64,000 nt of DNA. Source: Mactromeris polynyma (Eukaryota; Mollusca; Bivalvia; Venerida; Mactridae). Position numbers and translations under genes: made by a program. Location: positions 22,829,331-22,893,330 of the forward strand of contig JASFXZ010000009.1 in assembly GCA_032209605.1 (NCBI GenBank), written 5' to 3'. Position 1 is the first letter of the stretch. Each line of letters begins with the position of its first letter. The notes beneath the pieces are model-generated. The model was not told the origin of the DNA, did not search any database, and was given only the letters and a program-made list of their open reading frames with translations. This document shows positions 1 through 10,556 of the stretch, piece by piece.

Positions 1-1345
1 GTGAAACGAAAGCAGCTGGAGCCGATAAAATAAAACTTTCATGGAACTGACAGCAATGTAGAAAAAATTATAAGACAATTCAATCAAAATGTTCACTTTT
101 ATTTTTATATTTGATCCATTGCAAGTGAAAATAAAGATTAATTAAACAGTTTCACCGTCTAGATTTAAAACAAATCAACCTCAAATACAGAAATGGGGGA
201 TTTATTTACAACAATCCGCAAATATATTGACCTCTTGGAAGCAAAATGTGTCATCTGCATTACTTTAAAAACAATAAAAACTTCAACACCTTGGGTATCT
301 GTGTATTCTATAGTCATACTGAAATGACAATAAAGCTTTAACAATGTACTTTAAAAGAAATGAAAATAAATTTAGGTCATTTATATTAGTCAAAATAACA
401 ACACAATTTCAAACAATTTCAATCGGAAAGTCATTTTCTATTTAAAATTATACATTGTTTATCTTGAGTTATTACCATTCAAATGGTTAGTTTTACGTAT
501 CAAACACAAATTTGATTATCCTTTTCAAACTATTGGAAAAAAATGTTAATATCCGGAAATTACCGGAGAGTAACGACATCGGCCGACATTCGAAGTTTTC
601 GCGGGAAATGGTTAGGGATGCGCTACCTTAATGATAAGTACGTAATGTATAGAGAAGAAATGTCATTAAATGACGTCACAATAACGAAAAAAGGAGACAT
701 TCAATGGATGTATATACCGCACTGATAAGTATATAATGCATAGAGAAGACGATGGCAGATTTATAAAACCTCAAAACTCCATTGAACATATTATGTTAGT
801 CGCATAGAAAAGAGTAATGCCTACAAAGTCCAGAACAAAATCCTTAAAGACATTATCAAATGTCATTCCCTGCCATATCAAGTATAGTTTACAGATATGA
901 CTTCTTTTAGTCTTAAAACGTTAGCGTCCGGCGTGGCAGTCAAACCAGATGCGAAAATCTATCAAGTATTGATTGACTTAAAATCATATCGGCAGTAATT
1001 CTTTTTATGTCAGGATTATAACCCTTTCATTTAAACTTCCTTATAAGTCAAGTTAGTAGTAAATCTGCAACCAGTATATTCTTGCATAAAATTATTATTA
1101 TTATTATACCAGATTTGTTGAGCGCCCTTTTCATAAAAAATATACGTTCAAGGGCGCTTTACAATTAAACATGTGACATATCGCAGATATGTGGAATCAC
1201 AAAAATGACAAATTTTAACATATTAAACCAATTCAAGAGAAACTCAAATGTTGTAAAACACACACACACATAAAAAGTCTTAAAATGCTACATGCGAATA
1301 AAATAAGCATAAAAAAAATAGAATAAGAATAAGAATGTCATCAAC
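1..1345. other. non-coding stretch with a small stem-loop repeat
   Basis: I see no gene here. The longest open frame (543-725, 60 codons) has no recognisable motif. An (ATT)n run at about 1090-1106 precedes a short inverted repeat: agcgccctt at 1121-1129 pairs with aagggcgct at 1150-1158 around a 20-base loop. Such 'gcgccctt' hairpins look like a dispersed repeat. TA-rich DNA at 1355-1385 abuts the LINE fragment that follows. Confidence 0.5.
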
Positions 1346-1379
1346 ATGAAAAACAAATATATATATATTATCTATACGT

Positions 1380-3402
1380 TATCTATCCAGGCCGGTTTCA
1401 GAGAGGGATATCGAACTACAGACAATGCCTTTGTTTTGTATGCTATTGCCCAAAGACAGCTATCTTCGAAGGGAAAAAAACTATATGTTGCATACGTGGA
1501 TTTTCAAAAAGCTTTTGATTCAATTGATAGAGGGCGTCTTTTTAATATATTGCTAGAAAACGGTATTTCTGGAAGGTTATATACTGCCATTACGGCTATG
1601 TACAAATCTGTAAAAGCCCGAGTTCGTTGTTCAAGAGGAGAAGTCTCAGACAGCTTTACTTGTCCACTAGGTTTAAAACAGGGCTGCGTGGCTTCTCCCA
1701 TACTATTCATACTATTCATAAATGACTTTATAACGCTTATACAGCCACCAAATTATAATGGAATCCAACTTTTCCCAGATACAATGGTAATAAACTCTTT
1801 ATTCTTTGCGGACGACCTTGCCATGCTAGCGGATACCCCAGTTGGTCTTCAACGTCTTCTGAATGTACTAAGTGACTTTTGTGACGAATATAAGCTCTCA
1901 GTGAACATTAAAAAAACAAAAATCATGGTTTTTAAAAATGGTGGGTCATTATCAAGATCTGAAAAATGGTACTATCATGGTGAACAAATAGAAGTTGTAA
2001 ATAGTTTTACGTACGTTGGTGTTACCTTAACTAGACAGTTGTCACTGCCAAAATGGCAGGGGAACAAGCTAACAAATCGAAAAGAATTTTGATGTCTATT
2101 CTATCAAAACTATATGATTATGGTCAATTGTCTAAATCGTCTTTCTTTAAAATATATGACACCAAGGTAGCTCCAGTGTTATTGTATGGTTCTGAGATTT
2201 GGGGTATAGATCGTCTGAGTACGGTAGAGCAAGTACATTTATATGCGTGTAAACGTTATATGTGCTTACCACAAAAAACTACAAATATAGCTGTATTAGG
2301 AGAATGTGGTCGTTATCCTATGTATATTGAAACCGTTAAGCGCGTCATTAAATATTGGATTAGGATTTTGAAAGCAGGTGAAGATAGATACATTAAAAAG
2401 GCTTATAATATGCTTATCATGACAGACCAACATGGTCTTAGAAATTGGGTGACGTTTGTAAAAAATATATTGTTTAGCTGTGGCTTTGGATATGCTTGGT
2501 TAAATCAAGTTGTATTGAATGAAAAACATTTATTGCTATTTTAAATCAATCACTTAAAGATCAGTATTGTCAAGAATGGCATTCTTCCATTGTAGATTCG
2601 CCAAAACTCATATTTTACTCTCACTTTAAATCATATTTTTGTCACGGAAATTATTTAGACTGCGTAAATATTCGTAAATTTAGAAATGCTCTTGCATGTT
2701 TCCGGTGTTCATCACATAGACTTGAAATTGAATATGGCAGATACTCAAATACTGAACAAGATCAAAGGTTTTGTAAATTATGTGAAAATGCAGTGGAAAC
2801 TGAATATCATTTTTTGCTTAAATGTCCTTTTTATTCTGATATTAGAAAGAAATATTTGCCAAAGAAATATTATGAAAATGCTACTTTTAACAAATGTATT
2901 ATCTTGATGTATACAAAGAATGACGATTTGTTACAGAATATTGCTATGTATATATATTTTGCAATGCAACATAGAAATACATTACTACATGCTTTGTAAT
3001 TATGTTGTAACTGTTGAAAGTAATTATAAATTATTACACATGACATGATATTTTATAAGAAATTATATATACGTATATGTAAAGATTAAAATATATATGT
3101 ATTTTTTTACTATGTAACACCTACAGTATGCTTTGTCGTTATGAAAAATTGTCGATTGATAACTAAAATATATTATTATTTTACAATGCTACATTTCTTT
3201 CGATATCATATACCCGATTGTATTATCAAAACAATTATACTTATTTGTGATTTGCATTATGTTTTGTTCACAATGTTGTTGTTTTTTCCTGTGTTGACAT
3301 TATCATAACATGTACGTTATATATATTACATATATTATACATAATATGTTGTCTTGGGCTGGTGGCCTATAACAAATAAACTATTGAATTGAATTGAATT
3401 GA
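1380..3402 (+). mobile_element. 5'-truncated non-LTR retrotransposon (LINE), reverse transcriptase to 3' tail
   Basis: The reverse transcriptase begins mid-domain with QAGFREGY, then YVDFQKAFDSIDR (first catalytic Asp region), GLKQGCVASPILF and the active-site motif FADDLAM. The reading frame shifts once near 2053 (into KRILMSILSKLYDYG) and again near 2530, then ends at 2999. The C-terminus carries a C-x2-C-x8-H-x4-C putative zinc motif (CKLC...H...C, about 2775-2828). After the stop come about 400 AT-rich bases and a (TTGAA)n tail at 3383-3402, a typical LINE 3' end. The ORF1 and endonuclease parts are missing. It cannot encode an intact protein. A second copy of the same family lies at 10557-12918. 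Clade not assigned. Confidence 0.9.
3383..3402 (+). repeat. (TTGAA)n 3' tail of the LINE
   Basis: Four TTGAA-type units close the LINE directly after AATAAAC. Microsatellite tails instead of poly(A) occur in several LINE clades and mark the 3' boundary here. Confidence 0.7.
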
Positions 3403-3510
3403 CGTTGTAGGAACTTGTGGAACTTTCATGCTTGTCTTCTAGGAATTTAAGTATTTTCTTAGTATATGATTTTTTTTATGAATGACATGATATTTGTAGT
3501 TTTTGACTAC

Positions 3511-3560
3511 CAGAACGCCATTGACCGATTTTTCGTGTTTCTCAAACATGACTTTATTAA
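3511..3560 (+). repeat. fragment of a tRNA-derived SINE
   Basis: Bases 3519-3547 are identical over 29 bp to the reverse complement of 11087-11115. There the segment directly follows the 3' end of a tRNA-like sequence. The bases just upstream here (gactaccagaacgcc) still resemble the end of that tRNA-like head. The two sites therefore look like copies of one short repeat family. Confidence 0.6.
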
Positions 3561-6296
3561 GCTATTTACGATATAATATACTATGTAAGATTTAGATACC
3601 ACCTATTGCACAGTACATAATCTTTTTCATATGTATTTATAAGTGTGACTGTTTAACGACACGTAAATTTTAAGTATTGATCTAATGGAAATTTCGTAAC
3701 AATTATAAGTATTGATCTAATGGAAATTTCGTAACAATTAACTGAGGTTGTGATCAATACAAGGTGAAAAATTACCGAAATGTAAATATTGACAAAATTG
3801 ATTGTTTTAAAATCTCTTTTGGCGAAGAAACATTTATGCAAACATCTGAAGTGAGACTTTGTTTAGACGCATTTAAAAAGGCATTTGCATGAAGTTATTC
3901 ATTCAATGATATATTTCAGTTTCTTTACAATGTCAATCGGGCTCGATATTTTAACTTCCGGTTGATACCCAACGCGGCTATGTACAAAAGATGTCTTTCA
4001 AACTCTGTAGGTATCAGAGTAAATACTGTAGTACTGAAATGAAACATCTCCTTGTTGACCGACTATCTATGTCTGTTTGTTAGCACATAATGAACTTCCG
4101 GACTAAGGTTTAGCCTTTCACAGTGATATTTCCTATAAGCAAGACAAAATCATAAATACAAAACCATCGCTTTCGGTAGTAGGTGGCTTATTCTTAATAC
4201 AAAGAGCCAATTGATGTTCCAAGAGATACCCGCCGGTTACAATATCATATTTTTATTAAGATACTGATGCAGGCAAGTAGTGATATTAACTATTTTGATA
4301 TACTCTCTCAAATTACACAATAGAGCATAAAGTACCCTAAAATGTAGCGTAGGTTAATGTCGCCAACTTAATTTACTAACTTTGAGACGTTTTCAACATT
4401 TATGGCGTTCTTAATATAGCATTTTCTTGCTTTAGTTTTGATGCACCATGTAAACTGATCAAGTACGTATGTACAGCACTTAATAATGATGTTATAATGA
4501 ATCAAAACATGTCGCCAAAATGCTGTAAAAAATATGTATCTATTTTGGTACCACTGCCAATATAATACAACGTAGTATCTTTTGTTAATGATACATGTAG
4601 CACAAACAAAAGTAAATAAGAATGACTTGTATATAATAAATTAAATATCTGGTACAATCTGTGTACTTTCCGAAAAAAATCGATTGGTATCCAAAAATCA
4701 CGAGGGCATTTCAGAATTAAACATACGTTACATTGACGAAGATCAAAGAGTTTTAATTTTAACAGCATCGCAAGGTGGAAATTTAACATAAGTTATAAAA
4801 CATACATTACTAAAAAGCACAAAGGTCTCGCACCATGACAAAGTCCGGATAATGTCGTGGTATGACTGAAGTGTAATATCATTTCTTACACATCATTGTG
4901 CAAATACAGACTCAAAAAGGTTACAGTAGTATAGACGTATACATTTCTCACTCTATTATGAAGGATATTGAAATAACGCAACATTTACGAGTTTGTATAC
5001 ATACCGAAGCACTACAGAATACATACGCAGTGATGGAAGGGTGAGATATTTCACCCATAGCAAAGTAAAATCAATCAGACTTGGTGCTAGTCTCAAAGAC
5101 AGAACAAAACATGAAAGCGCGTGAAGATTGGAATGGAAATAAACTACGATAGTATAATAATGATACATTTACACACAATTGTATTAGCACTGTAAATTGA
5201 GTATTTTATTGACCTTATCGGGACAGGTTAGGAACCACAGTGGTGTTGGCTACTCGGCAGGGTTTTCTATCTAGATGTTTTACGGATAGTTCGTGTATAT
5301 ACACGTCTTGATGTGGTGCGTTTAAAAGGGTTAGCTAATCGATTGACAGCAGTAGTATGATACTAGATGCCATTAGTTCTTTGAGGGGATTGTCCACTCC
5401 ATCAATTAATTTACTTAGGTATTTTGACCGCCATGCGAGGGACTTCAATGGCAACTACAATTGCAGAACTTATTGTGTGCTAAACTATGACATATACGAG
5501 TAGTGGCTTTTTTTAGTTTTAATTTCTCACATGTCTGCATTGGTAGCAGCCATATGAACTATTCCACTACAAAACCATTTCAAATGAGTGAAAAAATAGA
5601 ACATACGCACTTGCCTATATAATGACGTTGAGGCCAAACATTAGAATTCATTTAATGAATAGATCTTGAAAAGTTTGACACTAAGCATAGCTGTGTTTCA
5701 GATGGAACGTTCCTAAATGTAAATCATTACTGATTGGATTAAGTTAATAAAGCTAGCTGACATATTTAACTGAATTCGGAAATCTCAGCATATGTAATCG
5801 GAATACCGGAATTGTTTTGCGCAGGTTTGTAACTGTGTCGTGATATATTCAATAACGACACATTGTTTCCCATTAATAACTTGATCAAGGACACATTCAA
5901 TTGATTCTTGTTTAACCCATTTTTTTGAAAGTGCCGTTACCTGAAGGTATTTGTTTGTTATCATGCTTCAAAAGCTGATTGGAAACAAATCACGTGTAAC
6001 AATCGAAACATCTATAAATATTTGTGCCTCATACTTGTTTTTTCACTCCACGACTTCTATCAGAAAGAATTATTTTAGTCGAGTGAAAACAATAGTTAAA
6101 CGTCACTGCGTTTAAAATCGCACCATTCATTACTGAGATGTCCGGAAAATAACGTCTACTGTGGGCGAAATTCGTAAGTAAGTTGGTCATTGCAGCATAG
6201 ACATTGTTACGCTCCACACAGCGCTTTGATTCCACTACCGTTACATTCACACGCTGCCGTTAGGAAGTGGTTGTGTTAAAGACTTGTACATTTATT
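3561..6296. other. no gene seen; one 35-bp tandem duplication
   Basis: Open frames here are short, AT-rich and motif-free. A perfect 35-bp direct duplication (unit starts aagtattgatctaatgg) occupies 3672-3741. I see no RNA gene or transposon ends. Confidence 0.5.
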
Positions 6297-6356
6297 TCAA
6301 AAGCAACCCCATTGTGTTGGTGATATCGCCATTGATATCTTTGATGCAATCGCAAG

Positions 6357-6720
6357 TTGCTGACTTATACCATATCCCTCCTCATCCCTGAAGTCTGCCG
6401 AGCCATCGTCGACGAGTACCGCCAGGAGGTGTTCAGCACCCCTTCTACACCGGACCAGTGGCGGCAGGTGGCCCAAGTGTTTCAAAACCGATGGAACTTC
6501 CCCCATGCGTGCGGGGCCATATATGGCAAGCACGCATGGCACAAGGAAGCCAAAGAAGAGTGGGACTTTGTACTACAAATACAAAGGTTTCTTTTCCATT
6601 GTGATCCTAGCTGTCGTGGACGCCGGCTTCAAGTTCCTGTGGGCTGATGTGGGCTCCCCTGGTTCTGACTCTGACTGTGGGATCTTTAACAGGTCTGAGC
6701 TGAAACTTCGCTCACCCTAA
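6357..6720 (+). pseudogene. PIF/Harbinger-type transposase fragment, inactive
   Basis: Two overlapping frames together read [12 protein letters not shown], then [30 protein letters not shown] and DCGIFNRSEL. This is the DDE nuclease core of PIF/Harbinger (DDE_Tnp_4) transposases. The usual CGAIDGKH has Tyr in place of the first catalytic Asp, and a frameshift falls near 6545. Only about 120 residues of a roughly 350-400 residue protein remain, with no terminal inverted repeats in view. The opposite-strand frame at 6297-6542 is a shadow. Confidence 0.85.
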
Positions 6721-6775
6721 GGACCATAGGGTTCCTTGACCCCGAGCCCCGCCCCCACGACGACAGGATACATTT

Positions 6776-8190
6776 AGTTATGTGTACTCAAACCCAGAGC
6801 GTCTTACAAGTAGTGTGTGGAGGGACATGTAGCTGAGTACAGTGTATAAGGAGAATTTAGTATGCATTGCTTTTGATGAAGTCCAAACCGCTGTATCTTG
6901 GTAAGCTACATACACAGTAATGTTGTAGAATTTTAGCCATTTATAACTATGTCTTGCAAACACATGATGGTGCAACTTTGCTACAGTACATAATGATTAC
7001 AAATATTTACACGTTTGTTGATTGAAATTTTGATAATTTAATTTTTTATTTAAAAAAGTCTTAAAAAAAATATGCATTATGATCAATTTCACCTTGGATA
7101 TTAAAAATGTAGAGCAGTTTTTGGCTGTATTAAAGTGTAATATTGTCAGACCTAAGTATCCCTGTAGATGTGTCGCTTTGAGAGCAACAAAACAACTGTT
7201 GCTTAATACTATTATTTATAATGTTAAATTTGTTTGATTTTTAAACTGAAGTAAATTGATGGGGAAAATGGCTCCCGATGGAAGACTCGAACCCATAGCC
7301 CCCTAACCACAAGTACTAAGCTAGTTGGGTGGCCATCCTACCCCACACCACTACAGACCTTTGATATAAATGAAAAATATACAAACAGAACGGCTCTAAG
7401 TCAAATCATTTGTTTCACAAAATTATCTTCAATAATGATGGACTAGGACTTATGTTGTATGTTTTGGGGAAATACATGTAGTGTTAGGTTGAGCTCTAAC
7501 ACAATGTTGTACCGACTGAGCTTTAACCAGAGGGACAGTTAACCCCTCCATACTAAACTACTCAACCTCTCGTCACTTTAGGACTACAGTGGTTCCACCA
7601 GGTGCTGAATCTCAAGGGTCATTTTGATAATTGTTGACCAGGTTTTCCATTTTATAGCCAAATTACCTATAATTTGGGGAAAAAATGACCATTCAGCCAG
7701 ATGTGGCATTTTTGAAATTCCAGGGATCAAAGGGTCAACTCCAGGGTCAAATGGAACCCCTGGGACTATGAAACATGGCTGTCTCTATTGTTGTAGTTCA
7801 AGGGGAAAATGTGCCTGATATGGTGCTCAAACTCATGATCCACCATTAGTATGTCACTCTACTGATGGAGCTAACAGGACAACCATCCAACCCCATGGCT
7901 CAACAAGATTCACATGTATATAATCAATGTTCAGTGACGGTGTTGAAAGTTAACTAAATTAGTGCAAGTTAGTTGCTTTATGTATTGAACTTGGAATACT
8001 AAATTAATGAAATGCCTGTACATGGTGACTACATCCAGAATGTTTTAATGAACTGAATGCAAGCAATAATTTTGTGTGGATATTAAAAAAATTGCACATA
8101 ATAATTTATACATTTTTCAACAACAAATGAAAACATTGCTATATGTTTTTGTTGTTTATTCTTTAATTAATCATATTTATTTATTTGTAT
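6776..8190. other. intergenic DNA with tRNA-like repeat heads
   Basis: No gene is supported. On the minus strand, 7262-7362 has a good B-box (GGTTCGAGTCT, 7283-7293) and a weak A-box, flanked by multiple mismatches. At 7515-7548 the reverse complement has an A-box-like GCTCAGTCGGTA. A repetitive stretch 'agggatcaaagggtcaactccagggtcaaatgg' style lies around 7720-7752. These look like decayed tRNA-derived SINEs, not working tRNA genes. Confidence 0.4.
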
Positions 8191-8196
8191 TTTTAG

Positions 8197-8998
8197 GGGA
8201 ATGAAAAACATGAATGATGAAGCATTCAGACCAGAGTTTGCCAGGGTAAGGGAACTGCGGTCAATGGTTGCTAGGTGCCCTATGCTAGCTTTGACCGCTA
8301 CAGCAAGTTTTTCAGTTCGTGCGAAAGTGATGAGATTGTTGTCAATGCAAAATCCGTTAGAAATAGTTGAGTCTCCTGACAGAGAGAACATAAAAATTAC
8401 TGACTCTAAAACTACAAATATTTGGAAACCTCATTCGAGTGGATAGTGGAAATATTGAATAGGAAGAAATTTAAGAGTGAAAAAGTGTTCACCAGAGATG
8501 TTAAGCGTTGTTAAAAGTGATACGTGCAGGCGTATTGTTTTGAGAAATTTATATGGTGACAGGTCAACAAAAACTGTAACTGGATGTAAGTGCTGTGATA
8601 TTTGTGAACAATCATGTACATGTGGAAGGTGCGAAGACAATGTGACCCCTTTCACGCACATTACTCAGGGAGCTGCAGCTTGTTCCCGAGGCATGGAGCG
8701 GTTTGTATCCGAAGAAGATAGAGACAGACTACAAATTCATATGTTGGCCCTGAAAAATTATCTTGACAGAGAGATTTTCACATACAGTTACATTGCAGTT
8801 CATGGACTTACCAATGATATCATTCAATCATCGATCACAGAAGCAGCTTATGTCTTTGACATTGATACTGTCCTTGATAGGTTTGTGATATTTCATCAGG
8901 AAGTTGCAGTCAAGGTATTGAATGTATTTTCAACTATATTTGGTGATACTGACATGGATTTGGAGTTTGAGGAAGATTGTGCACAGCACTTTCAATAG
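8197..8998 (+). pseudogene. RecQ-like DNA helicase pseudogene with internal deletion
   Basis: After a good splice acceptor (tatttttag at 8196) the sequence reads EAFRPEFARVRELRSM, PMLALTATASFSVRAKV and SPDRENIK. This is the region after the DECH box of RecQ helicases (motif III TAT and the conserved DRxNI). A frame change near 8420 continues as EWIVEILNRKKFKSEKV. Most of the second RecA-like domain is then missing. From 8500 it resumes with SDTCRRIVLRNLYG and a Cys cluster CKCCDICEQSCTCGRC, the RecQ zinc-binding region, then a C-terminal tail to the stop at 8996-8998. The DECH exon and Walker A are absent upstream. Mollusc genomes carry many RecQ-like copies; this one looks dead. Confidence 0.7.
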
Positions 8999-9021
8999 TA
9001 AGTAAAGTTCAAATTCAATGT

Positions 9022-9230
9022 AGGCCACATTAAAAAAATCGTTGTTTGTTGTCTACCAACTATTTTGTGATGTTAGGTAGGTAGGTAGGTAGGCAAATAA
9101 ATGTTTAAACAATTTTTTTTATTTCTACAAAAATAAAAATAGTTCTCATGAATTTTAAAAAATATTCAAGTGTAGCATCTATTTCAGGTTGGTTGGGAGA
9201 CAGCAAACAAACATATTTTTAATTTTGCCT
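9022..9230. mobile_element. short element with inverted ends (family seen again at 15438 and 53320)
   Basis: The left end (aggccacattaaaaaaatcg...tgtttgttgtctaccaac) is the imperfect inverse of the right end (ggttgggagacagcaaacaa...aattttgcct). The centre contains (TAGG)n and AT-rich DNA and no ORF. Similar ends occur at 15438-15475 and flank 53320-54102, so this is probably a non-autonomous DNA transposon. About 650 bp after it, up to 9896, hold no gene that I can see. Confidence 0.5.
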
Positions 9231-9896
9231 AATAAGTTGACAATATTCATACAACTATACTTACAATGCTGTTTGCAAGTCAAATCAGACACTGACATGT
9301 ATACATGGTTATTTTATTGTTGCTACTGTGATCTATTGTTTGCTCACCTGAGCTGAGTGAGCATGAAGAGTGCTTATTGTTTAAAGTAATAAGAATGGTT
9401 CAAATCAATGAAAGTCAAAAGTTTTGTACTAACTATTTTTAAAATTCTTGTATTGTGATACTATAAAAGTTATTATTACAAAACAACACTGGAGCTTTAT
9501 ATTGAAACTCAAACTGTAACTATTTAAATTGTATCCAATTTATAAGTATAAAGACGGAACATCTATTAAACAATGTTAGATGACTGATGCCACGAAAGGT
9601 ATTTACATTAGAGTTGTATGCAATCATAGTTAAACTCAGCAAGTAACTGCATAAGAACATTATATCATCCAAAAATATATTCAAGGAACATCTATGAAAA
9701 CATTTGACATGTAACTTCTCAGAGTCAGATAAAGTATAAAAGTAAACTAGGATTCATTGATAACCACTTGTTCATATAATTCAACAGACTTAATATTTAA
9801 TATTTATACAGTGTAACATACATTTGTAAGCCTGTAAAACAATAATGCATTTGTGGATCTCATATTTGGTTAATTTATGTGAAGAGTACTTCACTT

Positions 9897-10544
9897 TTAC
9901 ATTTCCTTCTGTGCAGGAATTTTTTTTTTATTTATCCCGTCATTTAATTCTACAGGATCTAATGATGACAGCAAATCACTGCTAAAATTTATGAAGGATG
10001 CATGTTCACGCCCATTGGTGAAATTAAAAACATTTGCTTCAGTAAGTTCAGGAATAACAAGAGCAATATCTGTTTCCCTTTTGGCTATAGCATGCTTGCC
10101 AGTCTTGGCAGGCTTTTTCACTGCTTTGTCATAATACTATCATAGATTGTTTACATACTTAAGGCATTTCACCCATATTCTGCATCCATCAAATGTAACA
10201 TTTGCACCCATTTTTCTGCATTGGTCCTTAATTAGGTGCACATTTATTTCCACTAAATTGTCATTTGATATAAGATGGCCAAGTCCTCGGCCCATGTTAA
10301 AGGACATATTCCATTTGTACTCGTATGCCTCTTTTTCAGAGAGAATAGATATGTAGTATGCGAGTACTCTCCACATCCATAATCTGTACTTAATATGGTG
10401 TCCCTGGTGGAAATGAAGCATTTCATACTTGGCATTTCTGATAAGTTTATTTCCGTCACCCATTTTGTAGGCATCTTCAGTGTCCCTAAACAGGAGACAC
10501 ACTTTCATAAAAGCTGACGAAACATTAAATACTGCATCAAACAA
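9897..10544 (-). pseudogene. DUF6589-like gene, C-terminal part
   Basis: A continuous minus-strand frame of 216 codons interrupted only by adjacent TGA and TAG codons at about 10136-10131. It reads FHQGHHIKYRLWMWRVLAYY, KWNMSFNMGRGLGH, then after the stops KTGKHAIAKRETDIALVIP and NVFNFTNGREHASFINF. This is the C-terminal core that I associate with DUF6589-like proteins. The upstream end is cut by the LINE at about 10550. Confidence 0.65.
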
Positions 10545-10556
10545 TATTGTAATTTA

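Noticed and set aside
6297..6542. Minus-strand ORF opposite the Harbinger fragment
   Set aside because: It is a shadow of the + strand transposase frame.
8167..8661. Minus-strand ORFs opposite the RecQ-like sequence
   Set aside because: They are shadows of the + strand helicase frames.
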